Assembly (NCBI GenBank): GCA_040954595.2
Contig: CM082598.2
Span: forward strand, 9,610,001-9,674,000
DNA length: 64,000 nt
Direction: 5' to 3'
From: Balanoglossus misakiensis
Lineage: Eukaryota > Hemichordata
A program made the position numbers and the translations under genes. Positions 45,266 to 56,796 of this stretch are shown piece by piece. The notes under the pieces were generated by a model that was not told the origin of the DNA, ran no database searches, and worked only from the letters and a program-made list of their open reading frames with translations. Numbering within the stretch: position 1 is the first letter of the stretch; the number at the start of each line of letters is the position of its first letter.

Positions 45266-48200
45266 GTACAATGGTACATGCGAAGTGAACAGACAGTTTT
45301 AAAATTCATCGGCTATTTGTACAAATATCTCAGCTCCTGTACATCAACTTCAAGGAAACATTTCGTAGTGAAATAGTTATATATGTAACACAAAGTACCA
45401 ACGGTTCTCTCCCACAGGCCGACTTTTCGTACTGGCCGAGGCCGACCATATACCCCTTTACTTCTATTGAGGCTAAACGCGGCGAACACAGACAAAGAGA
45501 AAAAACTGATATGCGAAATAACATACCATAATGCTCTAACCCACCATCTTGAGGAAATTGTTTGTCTGTGTAGACGTGCTCGCTCTACTCCAGTAGGGGT
45601 AGGAATAAACTATTGTTCCAATAGGGCATGACAGGTTGGCATAATAGTAGTATGAAACGAAGTGGACAATATGAGGTGGGATGTCGTATTTAAATGGATA
45701 ACCACTCTAATGTGCTCCATTACCTAAATTTTTGTGAACAATCTTCATCATATTGTTTGAAAAGAGATATATCAAAATCAGAGAGTTGCAAAACATGAAG
45801 ACGGCCGTTCCCCTAGCAACAGGGACAACTGTGTATCGACGGCGCCATATTGGATTTTACTTACCAGTACAGTGCAGTGTAAACATTTCTGAAGCTTTTG
45901 CGGCCGTGACGAACTTCATTCGATAAATGAAGACTGATTTATCATAGAAAGATTTGCACAAGGAAATAGGTAATAAGCAGTTTCATTTTTCCTTAATAAT
46001 TTGGGGTTTTGCGTACTGACATCGATATGTTAAGCCGTCACGGTCAATATATTGAATTGTTGACGCGATCCCCGGATGGCAGTGAGCGCCATTACAGCCT
46101 CAGGGAAATGCATGTATTCAAGCTTACCCAGTGCTGAAACGACTAGGTTGTCCTGGCCGAAACTACTGGGATTGTTAAAAAATTAGGGGCCGAAACCGTT
46201 AAGTGTAACGCCGAGAACACGCAGACCTGTACGGAGGGCTACGGGCTACTGAACTGCAGCTATAAGTCTGATCATTCAAGCTACACTGCGGGCTGCGTAC
46301 AGGTTTGTGTGTTCGCGGCGTTCGTATACGCCGCGAACACATGGACTTTACGCAGGGCTATGATAGCTCCACTACATGGTGATGAGCAGTGGGCCGAATA
46401 AGCAATGTGTGGGCCATAATTTGTAGCAATTTTTGCCTTTTTTGGTAAAAAAATGGTTTTCTCTGAAACCGCTTGTCAGATTGACTTGGAACTTGGTGGG
46501 CATGTTCCTGCAGAGGTATTCAAGTACGATGTTCTATTTAAAAAAATGCATATTTGTGTTATTGGGGAAATTTGTGCAATTTTTCCTTGGAAAAGTTTTC
46601 ACTCAAACTGAAAGCCTTCTAAACTCTCGCTAATTTAGAAAGTTCACTCTGAAACATGGGTCCGAAATTAGCATATTTTCTTTGATGCAAATGACATGCT
46701 AATGAGATTTCGCTTGGGCATGCGAGGCCAAAGTGCAGAATCAGCGCGCATATGAGCGGGAGAGTTGTGCAGGTTTGAACTTGATTTTCTTGTCACTGGT
46801 TGATTGACCGGCGAAAATCTCATCGGTTTTAGGTAAACTGTATATCTAATTTTCATAAACAACAGTTTTAGAATGTATAATAAAACGCAAGAGGCCGATT
46901 TTTGTAAAAACTTCTGCTGTCATCGTCGCCATACTTTGACCCACTCTGACTGAAAGGTAATTCTCCGATTTAAGTCCCGATTTACTAAGGTTACAGGTCG
47001 TGAACACTCTTCATATTTGGGAAAAATATTTAATAGATATGCATAAACACTTGTGGCAAGTTTGAGGGTTCTGCGTCCTTGCCAACGAAACTGACGCAGT
47101 GTTTTGTCCTGCGGTGCAGCGTGAAATCGACCTCGACCGGGAACGCGGAAGTAAAATTGAACATAGGGCTTCACAGTAAGAATAAGCCTTTCGATCTACT
47201 TAGACGTATTTTGGTGATAATAAATCATCTGTTGGGCAATTGGGGTCACAAATATTGCCGTAAGCCCGACGTGTTTCACCTCTGCTGTCTATGGTTTCAC
47301 GTACAATCTCACTGAGAAGGACAGGCTTCGCCAGTGTCCACATCGGGACCGCAAATCAACACGCCCTGGCCTCGCACAGATCTTTGTGTTCCCGGCGTCA
47401 CACGGCCGTGTAACGCGCCGGCAACTCACGTTCACAGACCTGTACGCACGGCTAGAAACGCCCGCACACATGCGTATATCGGCCCTATTAGCCTGCTCTG
47501 GGGGTAGACATAAGGGTTCAGGTATTTGTGTATTTTGTACAATATTCAGGTGCATAGTCTGCATGATTTATTAAAACATATGGACAGCAAAGTGTGTGAA
47601 TTTCAATCTGTCTTTGCTGATCCCCGTGTTTGGCGTGGGAAAGTTTACAAGTCCAGGATAGGAGTTTCAAGAAAACAAAGTTTGTACATATTCCACAAAG
47701 CCTGTTATACGTTTTATTGTCACAATCAGTACAAATTTACCAGTATCATACAATCTAGAATAAACTGACAGATCAATTTGATATGAAAAGGAACATCACT
47801 GTTTTATATAGGAATTACATTATACATGTACATAGTGTACGCTTTGACTGGGAGTAGCCTATCGGTCGTCACTCTGCATGCAGTGGACAAGGACACGGAC
47901 TGTGCGAGCAGTCACCAGGTTGGACACAGTTGGCAGAAATCTGAAATGTAAAACAACAAATGTTGGCTAAGTAATTTGCTTGACATGTAGAAATTTTCAA
48001 TCATGGACGGAAATTTTAAAACATGTTCGAAATGTGTTTATCCCCATTAACATCAACGCAATCAATGCTGCAGCCTACATAGTACAGGCTACGTAAACGT
48101 CATCACACAGCTTGCCCGGAGACCAGGCGTCGATCTAGAATACAACGCGTTCCTTTCCCCCTACTACGCCCTGGTTCCCGGGCTATCACACAGCCGCCAT

Positions 48201-48761
48201 GCTGGATTTCACAGGGTTAAAATCGTGACTTTTCCATGGCTAATTACGAACATCAAATGCTCGTGAACACCAAAAAATCTCTCTTATATCGATGTTTTGA
48301 TATCAAATCTCAACATTTCTGGGTATAAAATAATGATAATTGCTTGCCAACGAAAATGACGCAGTGTTTTAGATGGCCGTGTACACAGGCCTACAAAACT
48401 CGTATTTAACCCATATTTCAAAAAATACGCGTCAGTTTCACGATTTTTTTTCGTGGGCGAAACCGGAGACCTTAAACATTTGGAAGATACCAAAATCATG
48501 AGAATCACTCACCTTTCTAACTGTATTTTGACGATTTTTTCTTCGCTGAAAAATCGTCTAACGGTCACCGATAGTGAGATGAGGGCGTCCTTCATTTGAA
48601 ATAAAACCCCTAATTATGCATGCAAATGAAGTACCCAGCTTTGAGAGTGAGTTTAGAACGATATTTAGAAGGCGATAATTATCGGACATCGAGCTCATGA
48701 ATATTAATAATCTTATTAATATTCATGAGCGCGACAACCACTTCGTTTTGGCAGAACCCTG
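45266..48761. other. Intergenic region between divergent genes
   Basis: No supported exon. Contains an X-box-like GTTCCCCTAGCAAC at 45807-45820, copies of the GCCGGGAACACACAGACCTG family (46204-46360 and 47380-47460, partly as inverted pairs), an AAACCGCTTGTCAGATTG dispersed repeat at 46380-46640, and the first copy of an ATGAATATTAATAAT palindrome block at 48692-48760 (second at 53638-53716). Confidence 0.45.
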
Positions 48762-48770
48762 ATCGGATAT

Positions 48771-49994
48771 CAATCTGATTAAAATCAGATGTAGGGAACG
48801 GCGACGTGGTTTTTTTATGCTGTCGCCTCACACTACATCTGACCAACTCTCAATGGAGATCCCGCTGAACTCTCGCGTTCCGACCCGGCCAATCAGATTG
48901 CGTGTTATGCCGACTAAAGAATTGCACTGGGAGATGGGAGAAATATTGTTGTTGACTTCGAGTATCGCACAGAATACGAAGGATTGGCTTTCTCTTGTGA
49001 ACAATTACATGTAATTCCATGGTATCTTTCTTTGTTTGGCGTCATCGTATGCGAGTGGTTTTCGCAGAACAGTGAAACGTCGAGCTGTAGCCATATACAA
49101 ATGATGAACTGTCGTTGATCATTTGTAAACTCTCCTAACAAGTCATGTTCGCCCTCGTAGTCATGCTGCCAGTCGGGAAAATGACGTACTTCATGTAAAA
49201 GTTTATAAAAAATAAACCAAATTTCACTGCCATGTATCCCAAAACAATTTATGTGACAGATTTTTAAAAAGAACGCTAACTTCGGCTAAGGAATGTCAAG
49301 TCATAGCTCCGCGTTCAGGTCTGTGTGTTCCCGACGCACCACATCCCTGCATAAGGCCCCATAGACAAAACTGGTGCGTCTGCGGACGCCCGACCGCAGC
49401 TTTTTCTGTCGAAATTCGATTTTATCGAAGCAAAATCCTTTCCCTGTCTACTTCAACCGACCCCAAATATGATGCGATTAACTTCTTCTAACGTCCGTGT
49501 AACGCCGGGAACACACAGACCTGCACGCAGAGCTAGTCAAGTCAGTGCACTGTGCAGTCGGTCGGTACACTCTGGGTTATACAAACGATCGTGGCGACAG
49601 AATCTCTCCCTGGGACGGCCTTACACAAATGTAAAAGATTCTCCAACAATTTTACTGCGACTTGTTGCCACGTCTTATACATTTCGTTGACCGGTGGAAT
49701 ATAGAGGTTCAGTCGTCACGCTGAACTGGCTCGAAACCATTCCCCACGCTGATTCGACTCTCGCGCCCGGGATATATGTCTGTGGTAGCTCCATGGTAAC
49801 AACCGCAAGGGGCCAGGTCATGTGATTGTGGGTTGCCTATCATTTGCTATAAGGCGCCTTCTGATTGGATTAGATTCCCAGTAATTCTCGTAGAGTTCAG
49901 CTAGATCTCCATTGAGAGTTGGTCAGATGTAGTGTGAGGCGACAGCATAAAAAAACCACGTCGCCGTTCCCTACATCTGATTTTAATCAGATTG
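48771..49994. mobile_element. 1224-bp MULE-like element, ~100-bp TIR, 9-bp TSD
   Basis: Starts CAATCTGATTAAAATCAGAT and ends with ATCTGATTTTAATCAGATTG; inverse pairing extends for about 100 bp (GGCGACGTGGTTTTTTTATG, CTACATCTGACCAACTCTCA). ATCGGATAT occurs at 48762-48770 and 49995-50003. Long TIR plus 9-bp TSD is the Mutator signature. No MULE transposase inside; 49315-49535 is a nested GTGTTCCCG-type repeat. Confidence 0.88.
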
Positions 49995-50003
49995 ATCGGA
50001 TAT

Positions 50004-51204
50004 ATCCTTGGAAAAAAGTTTTCACTCAAATGGGAGGCCTATGGCGGCCCATCGCTGCCTCTGCTAAAATGCATAAAAATATCTATAGTTTGTGTGTTTT
50101 TGTTTGTGTTTTTGTTTGTTTGTGTGTTTTTGTTTGCAAAGAAAATGAAAAGAAATTAAAAACAAAACAAAATACAAATATAAAAATAAAAACAAAATTA
50201 AAAACATAAACGGGTATCGGGTCATTCAAATGCCCATGAAATCGGCGTCGACGACGTTTAAAAAGCAAATTCAGGAGTACCATATACAGTAAACACATCA
50301 CTGGATCCGCCATTGTGACCTTTAACCACGCTACTGTGGACGCGCGTAGAGGGCGATGACCCCGTCCCTTTTAAATTTATACACATGTGAATGCAAAACT
50401 ATTTGAATCGCTGATAAGAAATGTTTACCAACTTTTATAATCCCAAAAAGGGCGCCCTAACCATGGCACGTGTGCAAGCGGCTTACCATACAGCGTGAAC
50501 GTGTCAAAAAGTTATCTAAATCTTCCCAAAACCCAGGAATCATGTCTCCATTCAATAATCCAACATCAAATCAGATAGGAAATTGCAACTTTTCAAATAA
50601 GGACGAAGTACAGTGCAAATGAACCTTTTCAAAGTCCTCAGTTTTTGGTGAAAAATTCAGGTCAGCCATGTTTGCTTCCCCCCCCCCCCCCCCCCCCCTA
50701 CCCGGGTTCTCAAGTGCCTTGGGCCCCAACAACTCTGCTTGCAGCTTTAATTAGGCGCTTGGGCCCCTACTGTAATTGCTGGAGTTTTTCTTCTTTCTTC
50801 TTGAGTCGTTTTTTCGGCCACATACATCTCAGAAACCGCTGCAGCTGCGCTTTTGAAACTTGGCACAGTGGTTGAGGCCCATGAGTACTCGTGCACCTGA
50901 CCTTTGAAGTTGTAATTAGTCACGTGACTTTGTGGCTATATTCAATCGACATTTTCAAATTGACCTAATTTGCATGGGAATGGCGGCATGTGCATTCTTT
51001 TCTCAAACTTTGCAGACCATGTGGCCAAAATCCTCTGTGCCAAATATCAAGGTCCTAGGCCATGCCGATTTTGAGAAGAAGATTTTTATAATATTTTTTC
51101 ATATTTTTTATTTTACCTGTGGTACTTAGCTGTACCGTGGGGGGGGAGGGGCTGATTACCCCACGGACAGCTGCCGGACGACCCCATACTAAACTAAAAC
51201 TCCA
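50004..51204. other. Intergenic with simple repeats and a dispersed repeat
   Basis: GTTTTTGTTTGT / AAAATA low-complexity at 50095-50205, poly-C at 50680-50698, and a dispersed repeat at about 50930-51115 shared with 62930-63120 (TAATTTGCAT, GCCAAATATCAAGGTCCTAG). No gene seen. Confidence 0.5.
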
Positions 51205-51213
51205 GCAGCGCGC

Positions 51214-51640
51214 TAGTCTCGGTTACCCAGAGCCCTCTGCTTCTTCCGTTAGGCACTCCAGAAAGAGGGTCTGGGGAAACCCGGTAGACAAATCGCCGGG
51301 CGGAATCGGGACAGCTGCGATGCATGACGGGAGCTTAATATTCCAAAATGGCGACGTCCTGCGCGCGAACCTCGCGGCCGACATGTATGTCATACGATAA
51401 AGAAAACATGCTGAGAAGTGCTAGACCTGCTAAAACTGTCTACAAATTGAAAAGAGAGAGAGAAGTTTGGTAAATAGTTTTCTAATATCGTCATATCATA
51501 ATATCGTATCGAATATTAAGCTCCCGTCATGCATCGCAGCTGTCCCAATTCCGCCCGGCGAATTGTCTACCGGGTTTCCCCAGACCCTCTTTCTGGAGTG
51601 CCTAACGGAAGAAGCAGAGGGCTCTGGGTAACCGAGACTA
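51214..51640. mobile_element. 427-bp TAGTCTCGG MITE with 9-bp TSD
   Basis: Ends TAGTCTCGGTTACCCAGAGC and complement; arms of about 130 bp. GCAGCGCGC flanks at 51205-51213 and 51641-51649. The TAG...CTA ends and 9-bp TSD match the TAGACTCTC family. A relic of this family surrounds the 29329-31254 element. Confidence 0.9.
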
Positions 51641-52383
51641 GCAGCGCGCGGACTTTGACCCTCAGGACTCACTCACTTCTGTTGTGCGAGGTGTCATTAG
51701 CATATCAATGGCAGTCACTTCCTGCGGGTAGTACTCCTTGGAAAATCGCGTACACAACGCACGGTTCATGCGTGTTGTATGGTAGTATGTTCACGAAAGG
51801 AGTTTTGGGACCAGAAATAATCAGAGTTCAGGCTTGTATATGGCATTTTATTGAATTACGCTCAGTTTGTTTTCTGTTGCCGTTCAAATGTTCCTACTCC
51901 AGTCACGGCGGTGCAACTGCACGTTTAGTATGGGGGGTCATCCCACAGCTGTCCGTTGGGTAATCAGCCCCCCCCCCCCCCCCAACTGCGTACCACAGCT
52001 ATACTTTATAGTTAAGCTACGGACACCTATGATTTTCGATTTATGCCCAATAGCTCAAAATCTGCTGGCTGATCAACTTCAAATTTGGTGTGCAGGTAGC
52101 CTACCTTATAACAATCATTCTCAGCCCCCAAAATATGGAAATCAACTGAGACCTACACATTAACCAATCAGGGAGCTGAAAATTGAATAAATACATATTA
52201 ATAAGACCTAACCTACAAGGTCCTGCATAATGAGGCAGTGAACACTGGAGGACCAGACCTATAGTGCAGGTGCTAAACCCCAAATTTTGGCATAATTGTG
52301 CACTTTGGGTTAAAAGCATGAAACTTGGTACACTTATGCATTGACCCATGGTGGCCATTTCCTGATATGGATCCAAAATGACA

Positions 52384-52397
52384 GCGCCCTCTAGTGG
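52384..52397 (-). promoter_or_regulatory. CTCF consensus match
   Basis: CCACTAGAGGGCGC on the minus strand fits the vertebrate CTCF core CCASYAGRKGGCRS at every position. Function in this species is inference. Confidence 0.5.
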
Positions 52398-52510
52398 CCA
52401 GAAACAGACATTCAAACTTTAAAATTGTGCACTTCCGGTTAAAAGCATGAAATTTGGTACAATTATTCATTGACCCATGGCGGACATTTTCCAATATGGA
52501 TAAAAACACA

Positions 52511-52524
52511 GCGCCCTCTAGTGG
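52511..52524 (-). promoter_or_regulatory. CTCF consensus match
   Basis: CCACTAGAGGGCGC on the minus strand, the same perfect match, in the second repeat unit. Confidence 0.5.
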
Positions 52525-53166
52525 CCAGGAACTGACATTACACTTTTCCCCAATTAATGGCACTCTTTGGTCAAGTTTAACACTCAGACACAGGAATGTG
52601 GGTTGTAAAACATGCTTGCTGCCATACATTCCTTTGAATATTATCCTAATCCTGATGTACAAGTATCAGATCAATCTTGTATGTTACTAATTGAACAGTT
52701 TGTTCTTCGGTACATGTATAACAGAACCAGTTGAATACACAAAGTCATGCAAAGGGGTAAGACAACACCTTTTCTCCAGAAAGTCAAGGGTTCTCAAGAA
52801 TACAGGCAGCTCTTAAAGAACATGTGCTATGAGAAACCTAGCAAAGCTATATCAAACCAACAGAATCCCATTGGAAATCAAGTTGGACAACTCTTAGTCA
52901 AGCCCAAGAAAAGAGTCAACCTTAGGAAATCAGTTTTAAAAAGTCATGCACATGTTCCTGTAGGTGCTTTAGGTCTAGTCTGACAGCAGTTACTGTGAAG
53001 GAGAATGTCATCAAGATTGATTTGATACATGTACATCAGGATAAGGATAATATACAGAGGAATGTATGGTAGCAAGTATGTTTTACAACCCACATTCCTG
53101 TTTCTGAGTGTTACAATTGACCAAAAAGTGCCATTAATGGGGGAAAAGTGAAATGTCAGTTTCTGG

Positions 53167-53180
53167 CCGCTAGAGGGCGC
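53167..53180 (+). promoter_or_regulatory. Near-perfect CTCF consensus
   Basis: CCGCTAGAGGGCGC on the plus strand differs from the consensus only at the third base (G for A). Confidence 0.4.
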
Positions 53181-53232
53181 TGTATTTTGAGATCCATATA
53201 GGAAAATGTCCGCCATGGGTCAATGAATAATC

Positions 53233-53690
53233 AGGGATCTGCCCACGCTGGTCGGCGCCGGTCGCGCGCGACCGGCACTCTTCAGGCCGCAACCAGGACA
53301 AAAAGGTCGCGACCATTGCTATTGTTCGCTGTGATACGCGCGTTTTGGCGTGAGAAATTTTCTTTTTCGGCGGAAATCAAACACATGGGAGGAGAGAGTC
53401 AACAAAGAAACCCGCTAAACGCGCGACCATCCACTCTTGAGATCGACTCCAAAGTCGTTGTCACGGTCGGGATTGCTAATGGCCTCGATCGGTATAAAAT
53501 TGTAGTCTTTGAAACCCCCAAAATCGTCATCATTGTTGATGTCGCCGTCATGAAAATGTCCGGTAAAAAATTGCCTGTCTTCCGGGTTTACAATACTGTC
53601 AAAGGTCACGTAATTAGGTCAGGTCGATAACACTTTACATCGAGCTCATGAATATTAATAATCTCATTAATATTCATGAGCGCGACCACC
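53233..53690. other. CpG-rich block, possible element remnant
   Basis: A minus-strand frame (53415-53609, 64 codons) is acidic with DDDFGGFKDYNF, a motif style seen near the N-termini of transposon proteins, but too short to assign. An ATGAATATTAAT palindrome block at 53638-53716 repeats 48692-48760. Confidence 0.4.
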
Positions 53691-53787
53691 ACTAAGTTTT
53701 GGCTCGGCAGAACCCTGAATAATTGTACCAAATTTCATGCTGTTAACCAGAAGTGCACGATTTTAAAGTATGAATATCTGTTTCTGG

Positions 53788-53801
53788 CCACTAGAGGGCG
53801 C
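53788..53801 (+). promoter_or_regulatory. CTCF consensus match
   Basis: CCACTAGAGGGCGC on the plus strand, a perfect match, in a repeat unit that is interrupted 70 bp downstream by the TTAA element. Confidence 0.5.
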
Positions 53802-53875
53802 TTTCATGTTGGACCCATATCAGAAAATGGCCGCCATGGGTCAATGCATAAGTGTACCAAGTTTCATGCCTTTAA

Positions 53876-54861
53876 GGTAGTTGGAAAGGCTAGGGCGTCA
53901 GTTAAAATTTCATTTAAAAACACTGAATTTATATCTAGAAATGTATTAGAGAACAATTAAACTTATGAAAAATTCGGGGCAATAAACGTGTAACAAGATA
54001 TGGCTGGTTTTATGATACCTAATTTCATACATCTGGCAATGAAGCTAGGGAGCCTTATTTGAGCGCCCTCTAGGGGAAGACTTCTCCTAGGCTATGCACA
54101 CAAGGACGGGTTCCCCTAGCCAAGGTCATTTAAATGTAACTTGCAAACACTGATTCTTGCAATTTTCAGCGATAGATAACCTTGCTTGTTTATTAAAGGC
54201 TACCAAATTATGGACATTTTTGCATTTCTAGGGAACCCGAAAGGCCAGCGGAAAAGCGTTTGACCCAGATAAATGCGATCCTTCGCCGTAAACTGCCGCT
54301 AAACTTTGCGTATTTCGCTACTTTTCTGCCCTTCGCCATAATGTAATGGTTTTTATTTGTGATTGAATTGGTATGCCAGATATTTTTTTTATCATGAATT
54401 TTTCAGGAAAGGCTCGGGACATCCCAAAGAACAATTTTATGGGACAGTTTTTTCATAAGTTTTCCCGTTGTGTTTTGGCAGCACGTTAAAGTTGTATACA
54501 AAATATCAACAAAAACTGTGTTTTCCTGAGTGATAACTTTGAAAAAAATAAGTTTATGCTGAAAGTGTCCCGTACATTGCTGGAGGGGTTGCTTAATATT
54601 AAAATGAATACAAATTATTCAATAATTTGTGAAAACATGTCAAGATTCAATCAATATTTTGTAAAATTATGAATATTTATATTTAGGCGTATCAAATTTC
54701 ATAATTTTAGCAGATATTTTTACAGTCATATTTTTCCCTCACTTTTTAGTTTGTTAAGAATACATGCTGCAAATTTCAAGTCATTATCTTTATTCTAACT
54801 TGTGAAAATAAATTCACAAACATTGAGAGAATTTGCTTCAAAAATAGCCTTTCCAACTACC
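53876..54861. mobile_element. 986-bp TIR element with TTAA TSD
   Basis: TIR GGTAGTTGGAAAGGCTA at both ends, with TTAA at 53872-53875 and 54862-54865. It splits a CTCF-motif repeat unit: CATGCCTT on the left, AACCCAAAGTGCA on the right, adjacent in intact units. A further near-CTCF word lies at 54063-54076. AT-rich interior, no transposase. GG-start TIR with TTAA fits Kolobok or a piggyBac MITE. Confidence 0.88.
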
Positions 54862-54865
54862 TTAA

Positions 54866-56613
54866 CCCAAAGTGCAGGATTTTTTGTTTAACTGCCCCAC
54901 TACTACACATTAACCAATCAGGGAGCTGTAAAGTGAATAATACATAATAATAAGACCTAACCTACAAGGTCTGGTGAATAATACATAGTAATAAAACCTA
55001 ACACATACGGTCCCTCCAATCAGCGTGCCACAAGTGGACCTTAGAGAAGCGGATAAACCAATCAGAACATGTAATACATATGTATAGGACGTGTAATGTA
55101 GGTCTTTTTAGACGTATTTCATTTTGGGACCAAACTTTGTGTCCTAAACCCCTGCATCGCCCACGGTGATTGGTAGCTCTAAATGTCCCTATGCCCCCTT
55201 TCTATTCAGTCATTGGCTGCCTATACGTCTTTTCGTCTCATTAGTATTTACTGTTCCGAATGCAGCTCATTCATTGGCTGCCTTACGTTCTTGTTCCTGC
55301 CTCACTTTCGAGCGTTAAAGGATTTGTAAAAACTTCTGAGTCACCATGTAGTGTGGATAATTTTCTTGAGACACCAATGAGTTTGTTGAGTCAGTGGCGC
55401 ATCACAGGTATATAATACAGCTGAGCCTGTTATTTTTATCAAACAGTTCTTGTTACCTCAGATCACGATTTTGGAGACTTTTGTGCGCAACGGTTACCGC
55501 AGTGCAACTTGTGCAGTCGCAGTCCTACTCACGCACGGGCAATCAGAAGTTGCAAGGGGTCGAAGTCCAACCCAGTCATCATCGCATTGAGAGTCCGGCT
55601 GGCTGAGGACAGTGTCCTGTACTATGCCATTGCCTCTTTCAGCATGAGTCAACCATGAAGTTACGATTTGTTATTTTGGCAAATCATTCTTTTTTTGTTT
55701 TTGTTTTTATGTTGAACGTTTGACAATGTGGTCCATGCAGATACGTACACAACGCACGGTTCATGCGTGTTGTATGGTAGTATGTTTACATTTGGCCAGG
55801 GAGAATAAAACGTGTGCTAACAACAACAAATCAAGTGTTTCCGTACTTTATATCAGCATATTCTTGAAAGAAAATAAACTCCTCATTATGCCATTGTTGA
55901 GATATAGTTATTTTTAAGAATTTTTTTCTGTTTACTATCGGCATGTATACATAACATGTACAAAATGTGTACAGTTAGCTCCAGCGACTCTGGGAGTAAC
56001 ATGCATGGCACATTTAAAAAACATTCACCATTTTTCACCACCGCTCCATCTCCATGTATCATACATCACAGAAATGCCGAGTTTCTATTGCATCCAATCG
56101 ACATAAATACCTTTTTCTAGCACGAACATGTCTCGAAAAAATCAAGTGTGAACAAAGGTCTCTGTACTAGAGGTTCCATGCAAAACTTGCGCACCATTTT
56201 CCGTCCGTAGGCCTATGATTTTTGATTGATCAGAACTTGCATCAGTTTTAACTAACTCTGTCAAAATTCGCAAATGAGTTGATTGATCTTTCCATGCGTA
56301 AGCTTTGCCAGGGAATATTCAAATTATGGGATTGTGGTCATTAAAACCAGGTAGTAAAGTTCCAAACCCAACTTTCCTGGACATCGTTTCCCATCGACTA
56401 TTTAATATTCATGAGTCAATTCCAATGGTTATGAGCATGCGCAGTATAATTTCAAAAGTCTCCCAAGTCGGAGGTAACACAAACTGTGGAATGGAAACAT
56501 TTTGAGAATTGTAGTCCCTTTCAAAGAGACATATGAAAACAATAACTAGTAATAGTCTAAAAATGCTGAAATAATAATGATTTTCTTCCTTCTTGACATA
56601 TCTATATTAAAGG
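54866..56613. other. Upstream region of DNAH1
   Basis: Starts with the end of the interrupted repeat (ACACATTAACCAATCAGGGA at 54906). Two CATTGGCTGCC inverted CCAAT boxes lie near 55211 and 55271. A 43-bp block at 55744-55786 is identical to 51749-51791. An NRF-1-like GCATGCGCAG lies at 56435-56444. No TATA box in a defined position; a 5'UTR exon may lie here but cannot be placed. Confidence 0.4.
56435..56444 (+). promoter_or_regulatory. NRF-1-like site upstream of DNAH1
   Basis: GCATGCGCAG, about 170 bp before the DNAH1 start codon, next to CCAATGG at 56422. The match is direct; the role is inference. Confidence 0.35.
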
Positions 56614-56796
56614 ATGAGTTCAAGACCATCCACAGGAATTCGGCAACATGGAAGTGCTGGACGAACATTTTCATCTGGCAGATCAAAAGGACCAGCAGTA
56701 CCAAATGGAACTGTGAATGGATCAAAATATCCAGAAATCAGACAGAGAGGATATTATTCTGATATCCTTGACAGAGATGCAAAAGAACAACTAGGG
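56614..56796 (+). CDS. DNAH1: DNAH1 coding exon 1
   Basis: Sixty-one codons, from ATG in AGGATGAG to CTAGGG|GTAAGT, phase 0. The first 40 residues are Ser/Gly/Pro-rich and disordered; IRQRGYYSDIL marks the family. Confidence 0.88.

Larger units (their letters stand above)
52140..52550. repeat. Two ~127-bp repeat units with CTCF-like motifs
   Basis: Units share AAAAGCATGAAATTTGGTAC, TTGACCCATGG and AGCGCCCTCTAGTGGCC. Preceded by ACACATTAACCAATCAGGGA, also found at 54906. The motif lies at 52384-52397 and 52511-52524 on the minus strand. Confidence 0.88.
52459..53232. repeat. Inverted repeat of the CTCF-motif unit around a unique spacer
   Basis: 52459-52687 and 53004-53232 are reverse complements with about 10% differences. 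The spacer holds a 78-codon plus-strand frame (52747-52983) with ordinary amino-acid composition and no known domain; it may be a piece of an element's ORF. Confidence 0.85.

Noticed and set aside
53223-53630. 135-codon plus-strand ORF
   Set aside because: Arg-rich translation of a CpG-rich block. The antisense strand looks at least as coding-like, and no domain is visible.
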